Part shown: one piece after another, positions 8,124 through 17,106 of the stretch
How the letters are laid out: each line of letters starts with the position of its first letter
Position numbering within the stretch: position 1 is the first letter of the stretch
IMG/VR virus record: IMGVR_UViG_3300022905_000085
Span: 1-20,084 of that record
DNA from: a virus
Length of the DNA stretch: 20,084 bases
Direction: 5' to 3' (one strand)
The notes under the pieces: generated by a model
Databases searched by the model: none
What the model saw: only the letters and a program-made list of their open reading frames with translations
Told to the model about the DNA's origin: nothing
Program-made: the position numbers and the translations under genes

Positions 8124-11100
8124 ACTTTGACCAGCCCGATCCGCTAGACATCCTGCCCCAGCAAGGTTTGCAAGCGCCACCTGGTACGCTTGTGGAAAAT
8201 CTTACAACTGCGTTTGATGTTGCTCGCTTCAACGGTGGGTCTGGTGCAAACAGCAAAGCATTTACTATGCTGGAGGTCTGGGGGCCGATCGTAGACCTAG
8301 CCAATCAAAACGGCGGTGACTTTGAAAACCCTGGCATATATCTCAGCAGCAGCTTGTTTGATACAAGCGCTCCTCGCGTTTATGAGCGGCAAACCCAAGA
8401 GCTTTATTCCTGGCTGGCACAGAACAAAGATTCACTGCCGCCAGAGCTACAAGATATAACGCCTGATGTAATCGATCAGCGCACTAAAGACTTTGTGCAA
8501 TCTAAGCAGAATGAATTAGCAGAGCTTGCAAGAACAAATCCTGATCTGGCTAGTGCATCTGCTCGTTTTATTGGCTCTATGGGTTCGGCGTTTGGTGATC
8601 CGGTAACGCAAGCCACAATGCCGTTTGGTGGCTGGTCTAAATCATTCTGGAAGAACGTAATGCAGAGCGCTGCTATAAATGCTGGCGTTGGTGCGATTAC
8701 TGAGGTTGATGTTGCCAAGTGGTATGATGAGCTTGATCTGGAATACAGCTATCAAGACTTTCTGGCAAATGTAGCTATTCAAGGCGCATTCGGTGCAGCA
8801 TTGCCTGTTGCTGGTCGCGGTATAAGAATGACTGCGGAGCAAGCAAAGAAAGGTTGGGAAGTATTATCTGGTAAAGGCCGCAAGCCTGTTAGCCCAGAGG
8901 ATCAAGCCTTGGTTGATGTCCTAGAAGCACAAGAGGAAGTGGTTGCCACTAATCCGCTAGAAACGCCGCAAGATCCTAATGTGGCAGAGTTTGAGCATCA
9001 GAGCCGCTTAACTGCCGCACAGGCAGCGATAGAGAACAATCAAGCGCCTAAGATAACACCAGAGCCAAACGCGCCTATAAAGCCTTCTGTAGCAGCGCAA
9101 GCAGCAGATAATCTTGACGGTGTTCTGTACACTTTAGATCCAGATATAATTGAGGTTGATGCCAAGACGTTTCAGTTTAAATCTGGCGGTGATGAGTTTG
9201 GCGTAACAGAAAGGCTGCAAGGTGTAACAACCTGGGATAAATACAAAGCTGGTGTTGTAACGGTGTATGAATATGCCGATGGCCGCTTGGCTATTGCTGA
9301 TGGCCACCAGCGTCTAGGTCTAGCAAAGCGCATTCGATCGCAAGATCCTTCTCAGGATGTAAAGGTTATCGGGTATAAGCTGCGTGAGGTTGACGGGATT
9401 AGCCCAGAAGAGGCGCGTGTTATTGCTGCAATGAAGAATATTGCAGAAGGCACTGGCACATCTATTGATGCCGCTAAGGTGTTGCGGGTTGAGCCTGATA
9501 GATTGTCAGAGCTGCCGCCACGTTCTGAGCTAGTTCGCCAGGCTAGAGATATGATGGCTTTAAGCGATGAGGCATTTGGTGCTGTTGTTAATGAGGTGAT
9601 ACCGGCAAACTATGGCGCTATCGTTGGTAGATTGATTGATGATCCTAAGCTGCAAGATGCTGCTATCCAGGTCTTAGCTAAGTCTGAGCCTAGTAATGCC
9701 TTCCAAGCGGAATCAATCGTGCGCCAGGTGCGTGAGGCTGGAGCTGAAGAGGTAGAGCAAATATCTCTATTCGGTGAAGAGCTGGTAACTGAAAGCTATT
9801 ATGTAGAACGTGCAAAGATCTTAGATCGAGCATATAAAGAACTGCGCCGTGACAAAGCAGCATTTGAAACATTGGTTCGTAACTCGGAACGCCTGGAAGC
9901 AGAAGGCAATATCTTAGTTAAGGAAGCAAATGAAAGAAAGGCAAATACAGATGGCCAAACGATCGCGCTCCTCCAAACGCTTGCAAACAGAAAAGGGCCG
10001 CTCTCCGATGCCCTCAACCAAGCAGCAAGAACAGCCAGAGACACAAACAGCTATGTCGAAGCAACCAGAGGTTTCCTCGATGCTGTCAGAGGATCAATTG
10101 AATCGGGCGACTTCGACCGCATATCTTCTGGCGACATTGGACGCGCTGTCGATGGTGCGCCGCAGATCGCTCGATCTGAAATTGAAAAAGAACCAGCCCT
10201 TGAGGGCTTCGACGAGCCAACGGGGATAGCAGCAGAACGTCAAGCCGATCAGCTAATTGATGATATGTTTGGCTCTGACGAGGTGGATGCTGACTCTATT
10301 GCTGGCCTCAAACGGTTGCTTGATGAAAGCCCGACCAGAGATCAGATAGACAATCATCCATCTGTAATTAAAGCGCTAGATGAAATGGAAGCTCGCGCAG
10401 AGACTTCTGGCATAGAAGGCTATAATACAGAAGCCTGGCATAACTCTCGCGTTTATAAAATAGATGACCAGGATGTTACCTCAACAGCAGAGGCAATGGT
10501 TCGGTTCGAGCGTGATGCAGAGCAGTTAGCATTTAAAGAGCTAGGTATAGATCCACAGCCTGTTCTTAGAAATAAAGAGCTTACTATAGTTTTAGGCCCA
10601 CCGGCTGCTGGTAAAAGCACAATCGCCAATGAATTAGCCATTGCAAACAGATCTGCTATCCTAGACAGCGATGAGATTAAAAAGGCATTGCCAGAGTATG
10701 AGGGTGGTATTGGTGCATCAGCGGTACATGAGGAGAGTTCTGACCTGGCAAAGATCTTACAATCCTTGATGATTGAGCAAGGAACTAATATCGTTTTGCC
10801 AAAAGTGGGCCACACTGCCTCTAGTATCCGCAAAGCAATATCACTATATAAAGATAAGGGGTATAAGGTTCGTCTTGTAAATATGGATGTTACCCCAGAA
10901 AACGCATATCAACGTATGATTGGGCGTTTCGTATCTTCTGGCAGAATTATTCCACCGGCATATCTTGATGCTGTTGGGGCTAATCCATCTGCCACATTTA
11001 GAACATTAAGACAGGAGGGCGCAGCCGATGGCTATGCAGAAATCGACAACAATGGCGGCTTCAATGACCCCAAAGAAATCAGAGAAGTCTCAGGAGACAA

Positions 11101-11410
11101 CCCGTTATCAGGATCTAGCTTCGATGTACCTTCGGGTGGACGAACAGAACCAGACGCTATCAGAGTCGCAGAGCGCGATAGTGCAACGTATTCTCTCGAA
11201 AAAACGCAGCCTACCCCAGACGGAGGAATAGCTGACGATATAAATACATCTGACATCTTTGATGACATGGATCTTGAGGTTCCTCTTGGTGAGCGCCTAG
11301 ATCCTGACACTAATGAAGTTGTGCCAACAACTATGACGCTTAGAGATGTTAAGGCTCAAATGGATCAGGAAGATGCAATGATAGCCCGATTGGAGTTCTG
11401 TACAATATGA
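8120..11410 (+). CDS. Internal virion polyvalent protein with ParB-like and zeta-toxin-like kinase domains
   Basis: This 1096-residue protein starts at ATGA overlapping the upstream stop. Residues ~1-260 look structural: a helical region followed by Gly/Ala-rich membrane-compatible stretches (SARFIGSMGSAFGDPV, AFGAALPVAGRG). Residues ~340-420 form a ParB-like fold with DGHQRLGLAKR (D394, H396, R398). Residues ~420-660 are helical and resemble segments that accompany ParB-like domains in phage polyvalent proteins. Residues ~822-970 form a zeta-toxin-type P-loop kinase: Walker A GPPAAGKST at 826-834, the LDSDE acidic motif at 848-852, and an Arg-rich RMIGRFVSSGR segment. Zeta kinases phosphorylate UDP-N-acetylglucosamine in peptidoglycan precursor synthesis; no epsilon-type antitoxin gene is adjacent. 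I infer delivery into the host with the DNA. Two patches flanking the kinase have different codon use. Confidence 0.78.
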   Translation: MNFDQPDPLDILPQQGLQAPPGTLVENLTTAFDVARFNGGSGANSKAFTMLEVWGPIVDLANQNGGDFENPGIYLSSSLFDTSAPRVYERQTQELYSWLAQNKDSLPPELQDITPDVIDQRTKDFVQSKQNELAELARTNPDLASASARFIGSMGSAFGDPVTQATMPFGGWSKSFWKNVMQSAAINAGVGAITEVDVAKWYDELDLEYSYQDFLANVAIQGAFGAALPVAGRGIRMTAEQAKKGWEVLSGKGRKPVSPEDQALVDVLEAQEEVVATNPLETPQDPNVAEFEHQSRLTAAQAAIENNQAPKITPEPNAPIKPSVAAQAADNLDGVLYTLDPDIIEVDAKTFQFKSGGDEFGVTERLQGVTTWDKYKAGVVTVYEYADGRLAIADGHQRLGLAKRIRSQDPSQDVKVIGYKLREVDGISPEEARVIAAMKNIAEGTGTSIDAAKVLRVEPDRLSELPPRSELVRQARDMMALSDEAFGAVVNEVIPANYGAIVGRLIDDPKLQDAAIQVLAKSEPSNAFQAESIVRQVREAGAEEVEQISLFGEELVTESYYVERAKILDRAYKELRRDKAAFETLVRNSERLEAEGNILVKEANERKANTDGQTIALLQTLANRKGPLSDALNQAARTARDTNSYVEATRGFLDAVRGSIESGDFDRISSGDIGRAVDGAPQIARSEIEKEPALEGFDEPTGIAAERQADQLIDDMFGSDEVDADSIAGLKRLLDESPTRDQIDNHPSVIKALDEMEARAETSGIEGYNTEAWHNSRVYKIDDQDVTSTAEAMVRFERDAEQLAFKELGIDPQPVLRNKELTIVLGPPAAGKSTIANELAIANRSAILDSDEIKKALPEYEGGIGASAVHEESSDLAKILQSLMIEQGTNIVLPKVGHTASSIRKAISLYKDKGYKVRLVNMDVTPENAYQRMIGRFVSSGRIIPPAYLDAVGANPSATFRTLRQEGAADGYAEIDNNGGFNDPKEIREVSGDNPLSGSSFDVPSGGRTEPDAIRVAERDSATYSLEKTQPTPDGGIADDINTSDIFDDMDLEVPLGERLDPDTNEVVPTTMTLRDVKAQMDQEDAMIARLEFCTI

Positions 11411-13890
11411 CTTTTAAAAACTGTATTGATGAGGGCGTTGCTGAAGGGCAGATCACTGAGGATCAAGCCAAAGAGATCAAAGGTCTGTTTGATGAGCTGG
11501 AAACAAAATATAACCGGCAAATGGGTGGTGCTGCTGCAACAGCAAAAGCTGCGGCTGATACATCTATCTCTGCAAAAAAGATTGCTATACAGCGAAAGCG
11601 CCGCGCTATGCTCCAGGCCACAACCTGGAAGAAGATTAATTATGACTTATCAAATTACAAAACAGCTCTAGGCGCACCTGACAAAAACAAGGCAGCTTTA
11701 GCATTATATGAAGAAGATCGAAATTCAAAATTCAGAAGTATTACTCAGGTGCAAAAGGCTGTAACGCGCAGCGCAACAAGAAAGATGGATGAGTTCTTAG
11801 CAACTTTTCGTCGTAATCTTGTTGGAGAAACAAGAAACAAAGCCCAGCTTAAAAATGTAGTTCGTGAGATCTTTGGTGAAGAAACTGGCGATGCTTCTGC
11901 TAGAGAAATGGCACAAGCATGGAAGGCTGCATCAGAATATCTGCGCACAAGGTTTAATGCTGCCGGTGGCGCTATCTCCAAACGTCTTGATTGGGGTATG
12001 CCTCAGATCCACGATAGTATGAGCGTTCTTAAAGCGGGATACGCAGAGTGGCGGGATTTTATTGCGCCGCGCTTAGACTTAAATAAAATGAAAGATGAGC
12101 AAACAGGGTTGCCTTTTTCGGAACAAAAACTTGAGTTTGCTTTGCGTGATGCTTATGAGGCAATTAGCACTGATGGTTTTAATAAACTAAAACCTGGCGC
12201 AATGTCGGGAAACAAATCATTTGCTTTACGTCAGCAAGATCATCGTTTTTTTGTTTTTAAAAATGCAGATAACTGGATGGAATACCAGCAAAAGTTTGGT
12301 AATCCAAATGCGTTTGATGCAATGATGGGCCATATTGATATGATGTCACGCGACATTGCTATGATGGAGGTGCTTGGCCCTAATCCAGCGGCAACAACAA
12401 ATTTTATTAAACAAACTTTGGATAAAGAAGCCAGGACAACGCCAAAAGACCAACGTGAAAGAGCAATAAATAGAGCAAGAAAAGCTGGAAATACTATTGA
12501 TGCACTTTATAGCGCGATTACTGGATCTATAAATGCTCCGGTTGACAGCGTTATAGCAAGTACTTTTGTCGGCCTTCGTCAAATGCTAACTTCAGCGCAA
12601 CTTGGGGGAGCTTTTATTGCTGCTAGTTCAGATATAAATTTTGGCCGAATTGCTAGATCTATGGTTGGCTTGCCGCAAACCAAAATGCTGAAAAAATATT
12701 TGGATTTTATTAATCCTCTTGGACTGGAGGAAAAAAGCAAACTTGCAATTCGATTAGGATTGACCGCCGAGGGCTGGTCAACCATTGCTGCGGCTCAAAT
12801 GCGATATGTCGGAGATGTATCTGGGCCAGAGATAACGCGCCGTATGGCTGACTTTGTTATGAGGGCCTCTTTGCTTTCCCCCTGGACGAATGCGGGTCGG
12901 TGGTCTTTTGGCATGGAGTTCTTAGGAAACCTAGCTGACAACGCTGGCAAGACATTTAAGCAGCTTGATCCCATGATGCAGAAAACGCTAGATCATTATG
13001 GCATTGGCGCTGACAAGTGGGAGATTGTTAGAACAACCCCGCTCTATGAATATGAGGGCGCTTCGTTTTTAAGAGCTGAGGACATCGAGGCCCGTACAGA
13101 TATACGCTCAGATTTAGCCCGTGACTTAGCAACTAATCTCTTGGCTATGGTGGAGACAGAAACAAACTTTGCTGTACCTAGCTCGTCTCTCCGTGGCCGT
13201 GTTGCATTAACTGGTGATGCTAAACCTGGAACGCTCGGTGGTGAGTTAACTAGATCGTTTGCCATGTATAAAAACTTTGGTGTTACTCTTGTCACTACGC
13301 ATATGATGCGGGGTTTGGCACAACCAACACTGAGAGCTAAAGGCACTTACTTAGCAGATATGGTGATTAGCACTACACTAATGGGCGCTATGGCGATGCA
13401 GCTAAAGGAAATGGCCAAAGGCCGAGATCCTCGCCCAATGACAGATCCAGAGTTTTGGGGCGCTGCGATGCTTCAAGGCGGTGGCCTTACTATATTTGGA
13501 GACTTTTTATTTTCAGACGTAAACCGTTATGGCGGTGGCTTGTCTGAAACTGTTGCGGGGCCGGTGGTCGGATTTATTGGAGATCTAAATAGTTTGACAA
13601 CTGGAAATATTTTGCAAACTCTTAACGGTGAGGATGCAAATTTTGCAAGTGAGGCAATCAGCTTTGCCGGTCGTTATACTCCAGGCTCTACGCTCTGGTA
13701 TTCTCGCCTGGCATTAGAAAGAATGGTTCTGGATCAAGGAAAGCTATGGGCAGATCCAGATGCCAGAAGCAAAATGCGCCGGTTAGAATCTAAATATAGG
13801 CGTGAATATGGGCAAAACTTTTGGTGGCGTCCTGGCAAGGTTGCTCCAGAAAGGCAGCCCGATGTTTCAAACGTGTTTGAGCAAAGATGA
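11407..13890 (+). CDS. Large internal virion/DNA-ejection protein (T7 gp16 position)
   Basis: This 827-residue protein overlaps the upstream stop by ATGA. A basic N-terminal half (KKIAIQRKRRAMLQATTWKK, near residues 57-76) is followed by a helical middle. Around residues 390-425 are hydrophobic stretches and the element GGAFIAASSDINFGRIA. The C-terminal third has further hydrophobic segments (YLADMVISTTLMGAMAMQL; GGGLTIFGDFLF) and ends with YRREYGQNFWWRPGK. That ending is shared by large ejection or polyvalent-type proteins of marine podoviruses. The mix of basic helices and amphipathic or membrane segments fits a channel component ejected into the cell envelope. I see no enzyme motif. With the preceding gene it may represent a gp16-like function split over two coupled genes. 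Confidence 0.65.
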   Translation: MTFKNCIDEGVAEGQITEDQAKEIKGLFDELETKYNRQMGGAAATAKAAADTSISAKKIAIQRKRRAMLQATTWKKINYDLSNYKTALGAPDKNKAALALYEEDRNSKFRSITQVQKAVTRSATRKMDEFLATFRRNLVGETRNKAQLKNVVREIFGEETGDASAREMAQAWKAASEYLRTRFNAAGGAISKRLDWGMPQIHDSMSVLKAGYAEWRDFIAPRLDLNKMKDEQTGLPFSEQKLEFALRDAYEAISTDGFNKLKPGAMSGNKSFALRQQDHRFFVFKNADNWMEYQQKFGNPNAFDAMMGHIDMMSRDIAMMEVLGPNPAATTNFIKQTLDKEARTTPKDQRERAINRARKAGNTIDALYSAITGSINAPVDSVIASTFVGLRQMLTSAQLGGAFIAASSDINFGRIARSMVGLPQTKMLKKYLDFINPLGLEEKSKLAIRLGLTAEGWSTIAAAQMRYVGDVSGPEITRRMADFVMRASLLSPWTNAGRWSFGMEFLGNLADNAGKTFKQLDPMMQKTLDHYGIGADKWEIVRTTPLYEYEGASFLRAEDIEARTDIRSDLARDLATNLLAMVETETNFAVPSSSLRGRVALTGDAKPGTLGGELTRSFAMYKNFGVTLVTTHMMRGLAQPTLRAKGTYLADMVISTTLMGAMAMQLKEMAKGRDPRPMTDPEFWGAAMLQGGGLTIFGDFLFSDVNRYGGGLSETVAGPVVGFIGDLNSLTTGNILQTLNGEDANFASEAISFAGRYTPGSTLWYSRLALERMVLDQGKLWADPDARSKMRRLESKYRREYGQNFWWRPGKVAPERQPDVSNVFEQR

Positions 13891-13905
13891 TAAATCTGGT
13901 ATAGA
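13877..13905 (+). promoter_or_regulatory. Candidate promoter before the tail fibre gene
   Basis: TTGAGC (13877-13882) and TATAGA (13900-13905) are 17 bases apart; each matches the sigma70 consensus at 4 of 6 positions. The pair straddles the end of the upstream gene and lies about 25 bases before the tail fibre ATG, with AGGAAA as ribosome site. Position and spacing are good, but hexamer quality is only moderate. Confidence 0.3.
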
Positions 13906-13930
13906 GTAAACATAGACATAGGAAAATGAC

Positions 13931-16798
13931 ATGGCTGACATTCCAATAAATCCGGTTACACGCCGAGTTGAGTTCACAGGTAATACTGGAACTGGCCCAT
14001 TCGCGTTTACCTTCAACGTGCTTGCTCAGGCAGATGTTGCTGTTTACAAGAACAACACCTTGCTTGCTCTTACGAGCGATTACACAGTGTCACTAAACTC
14101 AAACGGCACTGGATCAATAACACTTGTATCTGCGCTAATTGCTACGGATGATCTGGTGATTATCGGTGACTTGCCATTATCCAGAACAACGGACTTTGTG
14201 ACTGCTGGTGACTTGCTTGCTTCCTCTTTGAATGAGCAGTTTGACAGCAATGTTGTTATGTCTCAGCAGCTCGATGAAAGATTCGATCGGACTATTCGCT
14301 CTCAGCCAGGCGATATAAACAAGAATCTTTATCTGCCTTTAGTTGATGACCGTGTTAGCCAGCTCCTTAGCTTTGATAGCTCAGGTAATATTACAACTAC
14401 AAACCTGTCTAATGTTCCTGATATTGGAACAGTAAACTTAACTGTTAGCGGCCTTGCATCATTTGCTGATGGATCTTTGGGTGCGCCAAGCATTACAAAT
14501 ATTGGCGATACAAATACCGGCATATATTTTCCCGCAGCCGATCAGCTCGCGTTTACTGCTGGTGGGAATAATATATTTAGCATAACGTCAACCTATGGGC
14601 TAATGAGTAAGCCTTTATATTTTAGTGATGGTATTCTTCTTACGGATAATTCAGCAACAGCCTTAACAATCAAAGAGGGTTCTAATAATTATTTAACCTT
14701 TATTACAACGAACGGATCTGAAAAGCTTTCGTTTGGTAAGCCTATTGATGTTACTGGTGCGATTACGACTAACACAAGTCTTAACATTGCCAGCAGCACT
14801 ACGGTTGATGGGATCTTAGACGAAGATGATATGTCATCTAACAGCGCTACTAAGCTGGCGACGCAGCAGTCTATTAAGGCTTATGTGGATGCGCAAGTTG
14901 GTACGGTTGATACGCTTGCTGAGGTTCTTGGCAATGGCAACACGACTGGTGGTACAGATATTGCGGTATCATCTGGTGATGACATTACGTTTGCAGATAA
15001 CAGCAAAGCCATCTTTGGCGCAGGGTCTGACCTACAGATTTACCATGATTCGGCAGACAATTCATCCAGACTAATAGAAAGTGGCACTGGAAACTTTTTT
15101 ATTGGTGGAGATAATATTTATTTAACTAACTCTGGAATATCTGAGTTCTATTTAAGAGCAGTAGAAAATGCAGGAGTTACATTATACTATGATAACTTAC
15201 AAAAGTTAAACACCAGCAGCACAGGCGTAGACATCACGGGTACTTTGACCAGCGATGGGCTGACTGTGGATGGGGCTGTAGACTTTTCAACAGGCACAGG
15301 ATCAAATGTTGTCTTAGGTAATACAGGCAGTTTCACTGGTTCAGAAACAGCACAACTTGTTTTTGAAGAAGGTTCTACAGAACTTGCCCAAGTACAATGG
15401 AACCCTAGTGGAAATACTTTTGTACTAGAAAACAAAATCTACAATGCACCAATTTCGTTTAGAACCTTTGGGGCAACCGAACGATTAAAAATAGATGGTG
15501 CTACAGGCGACATCAGCTTTTACGAGGACACTGGCAGCACGGCAAAGTTCTTCTGGGATGCGAGTAAAGAAAGTGTTGGAATAGGAACAACTTCTCTTAC
15601 GCCTACTGATGGGGCAAATATAGAGTTAAGTTCTGCAACAAGTTCAAGAATTATTCTTGATAGCACAGGAACAGGTGGACGAAAGTACACTATGGCTTCT
15701 GGCACAAACGGGAGTTTGGATTTTTACGATTATGATGCTGCGGCTTATCGCATGCGCATTGACAGCAGCGGACGGGTTGGCATTGGGACGAGTTCGCCTA
15801 GTGGTAGCTTATCCGCTGGGGGTCTTCATGTAACTGACCGTATAGCAGTTGGTTCTGGTAGTACTGGCACACCAGCCTTGCATTATGATGCAGATACAGA
15901 CACAGGTATTTTCTTTGGTACAGGCGTTGTGGGTGTATCTACTGGCGGCTCAGAACGCATGCGCATCGACAGCAGCGGTAACTTGCTGGTGGGTAAGACG
16001 AGTGCGGCTTACAATACTGATGGTTTTGAGACACATCCAAACGGAGAAACCTATGTAAGCCGTAGCGGAACGCCTATGGCAATTAACCGCAATTCGTCTG
16101 AGGGAACGCTTTTAAACTTTTACAAAGACGGCGGCGGTGTGGGGAGTATTGGGACTGATAGCAATGGTGACTTTGTTATAGATGGAAGTGCTAATCATTC
16201 AGGATTGCGTTTCAAAGATAATACCGTTGTACCAAAGCAAAATGGCTCTGATGCAGACAATGCAATAGATTTAGGTAAGTCCGATAAGCGCTGGAAAGAC
16301 CTCTACCTCTCTGGCGGTGTCTACCTTGGCGGGGTAACGTCGTCTAATCTGCTAAATGACTATGAGGAGGGGATTTTTACTCCACAAATTGCAGATGCTA
16401 TAAGTGGGGGAAACTCAACTACAACAGGTAACACTATTGCTGGCCATTACGTTAAAGTTGGCTATATAGTTCACGTTAGCATTAGGATAATTTTTCCAAA
16501 TACTTCAGGTCTTACATCTGGAAATGTTTTGTATATTAGAAACTTGCCTTTTACCTGTTACAATGCAAGCGGCGGTTTCCCTCTTGCAGTAGGTACAGCC
16601 AGAAATATTAACTACAGCCATGACATGATTACAGCTCAAGTTTCGCCAAATAGTACTTATCTTAACCTTGAAAGCTGTAGGGCTGCCTCGTTATCTTCAC
16701 CCTTAGCTGAGGAAGAACTTACTTGCGGTCAGTTTTCAGGGGATGGAACCTCAGGTTCACCTGTCCTTTATTTAGGCGGCACATATAGAACAACCTAA
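13931..16798 (+). CDS. Tail fibre / receptor-binding protein
   Basis: This 955-residue protein has an N-terminal T7-gp17-type anchor (residues ~1-150: FTGNTGTGPFAFTFNVL, a DYTVSLNSNGTGSITL strand pair, then LNEQFDSNVVMSQQLDERFDR), which binds the nozzle. A long beta-rich shaft of short repeats follows: GDTNTGIYFPAAD (~195), a DLQIYHDSADNSS block (~367), VGIGTTS (~550), MRIDSSGRVGIGTSSP (~608) and RMRIDSSGNLLVGKT (~676). From about residue 785 comes the common AIDLGKSDKRWKDLYLSGGVYLGG knot. A unique tip of about 155 residues follows and should carry receptor specificity. No C-terminal intramolecular chaperone with an autoproteolytic Ser/Glu-rich end was recognised. The gene stands alone after a 40-base gap containing AGGAAA, and may have its own promoter. 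Confidence 0.88.
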   Translation: MADIPINPVTRRVEFTGNTGTGPFAFTFNVLAQADVAVYKNNTLLALTSDYTVSLNSNGTGSITLVSALIATDDLVIIGDLPLSRTTDFVTAGDLLASSLNEQFDSNVVMSQQLDERFDRTIRSQPGDINKNLYLPLVDDRVSQLLSFDSSGNITTTNLSNVPDIGTVNLTVSGLASFADGSLGAPSITNIGDTNTGIYFPAADQLAFTAGGNNIFSITSTYGLMSKPLYFSDGILLTDNSATALTIKEGSNNYLTFITTNGSEKLSFGKPIDVTGAITTNTSLNIASSTTVDGILDEDDMSSNSATKLATQQSIKAYVDAQVGTVDTLAEVLGNGNTTGGTDIAVSSGDDITFADNSKAIFGAGSDLQIYHDSADNSSRLIESGTGNFFIGGDNIYLTNSGISEFYLRAVENAGVTLYYDNLQKLNTSSTGVDITGTLTSDGLTVDGAVDFSTGTGSNVVLGNTGSFTGSETAQLVFEEGSTELAQVQWNPSGNTFVLENKIYNAPISFRTFGATERLKIDGATGDISFYEDTGSTAKFFWDASKESVGIGTTSLTPTDGANIELSSATSSRIILDSTGTGGRKYTMASGTNGSLDFYDYDAAAYRMRIDSSGRVGIGTSSPSGSLSAGGLHVTDRIAVGSGSTGTPALHYDADTDTGIFFGTGVVGVSTGGSERMRIDSSGNLLVGKTSAAYNTDGFETHPNGETYVSRSGTPMAINRNSSEGTLLNFYKDGGGVGSIGTDSNGDFVIDGSANHSGLRFKDNTVVPKQNGSDADNAIDLGKSDKRWKDLYLSGGVYLGGVTSSNLLNDYEEGIFTPQIADAISGGNSTTTGNTIAGHYVKVGYIVHVSIRIIFPNTSGLTSGNVLYIRNLPFTCYNASGGFPLAVGTARNINYSHDMITAQVSPNSTYLNLESCRAASLSSPLAEEELTCGQFSGDGTSGSPVLYLGGTYRTT
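15749..15978 (+). repeat. Direct DNA repeat pair inside the tail fibre gene
   Basis: Two 23-base copies at 15749-15771 and 15956-15978 differ at one position and encode the same R-M-R-I-D-S-S-G motif in frame. They are 207 bases (69 codons) apart, so recombination between them would delete or duplicate one shaft unit without changing frame. Confidence 0.6.
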
Positions 16799-16802
16799 TC
16801 AC

Positions 16803-16820
16803 CCCTGTTGGATCACAGGG
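16803..16820 (+). other. Short hairpin after the tail fibre gene
   Basis: CCCTGT (16803-16808) pairs with ACAGGG (16815-16820) around a six-base loop, four bases after the fibre stop. There is no T-run, so it is a weak terminator candidate at best. It may protect the 3' end of the fibre message or lower read-through into the small genes that follow. Confidence 0.3.
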
Positions 16821-16851
16821 TAGTCAGTCCAAGCCATAAAGGAGAAAAACG

Positions 16852-17106
16852 ATGGCACTAACAGAAGAAACAGTACAAGACAAAATAGAGATCGTAGGCG
16901 ACTTTAAGCACGTTCAGGTGCGTACAGCCACGGTCATCAAGCGTGACGGTGTAGAGATCAGCCGATCATTCTCACGCCATGTAGTTGCACCAGATGCAGA
17001 CATCACAGGTGAAAGCACAGAGGTGCAAGCCATCTGTAATGCAGTACACACCCAAGCGGTTAAGGATGCCTATGCCGCACACTTAGCAGCACAGGAGACA
17101 CCATAA
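16852..17106 (+). CDS. Small conserved marine-phage protein, possibly fibre-associated
   Basis: An 84-residue protein has AAGGAG nine bases before its ATG. It has a beta-hairpin-like pattern (HVQVRTATVIKRDGVEISRSFSR), an acidic turn (VAPDADITGES) and a helical C-terminus rich in Ala/His (AVHTQAVKDAYAAHLA). Proteins with this layout, starting MALT and containing an RTATVI strand and a HxxxVAP motif, are common next to tail fibre genes in marine phages, but I know of no established role. Its stop overlaps the next start by one base (TAATG), so translation is likely coupled. A structural or chaperone role for the fibre tip is only a suggestion from position. Confidence 0.72.
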   Translation: MALTEETVQDKIEIVGDFKHVQVRTATVIKRDGVEISRSFSRHVVAPDADITGESTEVQAICNAVHTQAVKDAYAAHLAAQETP

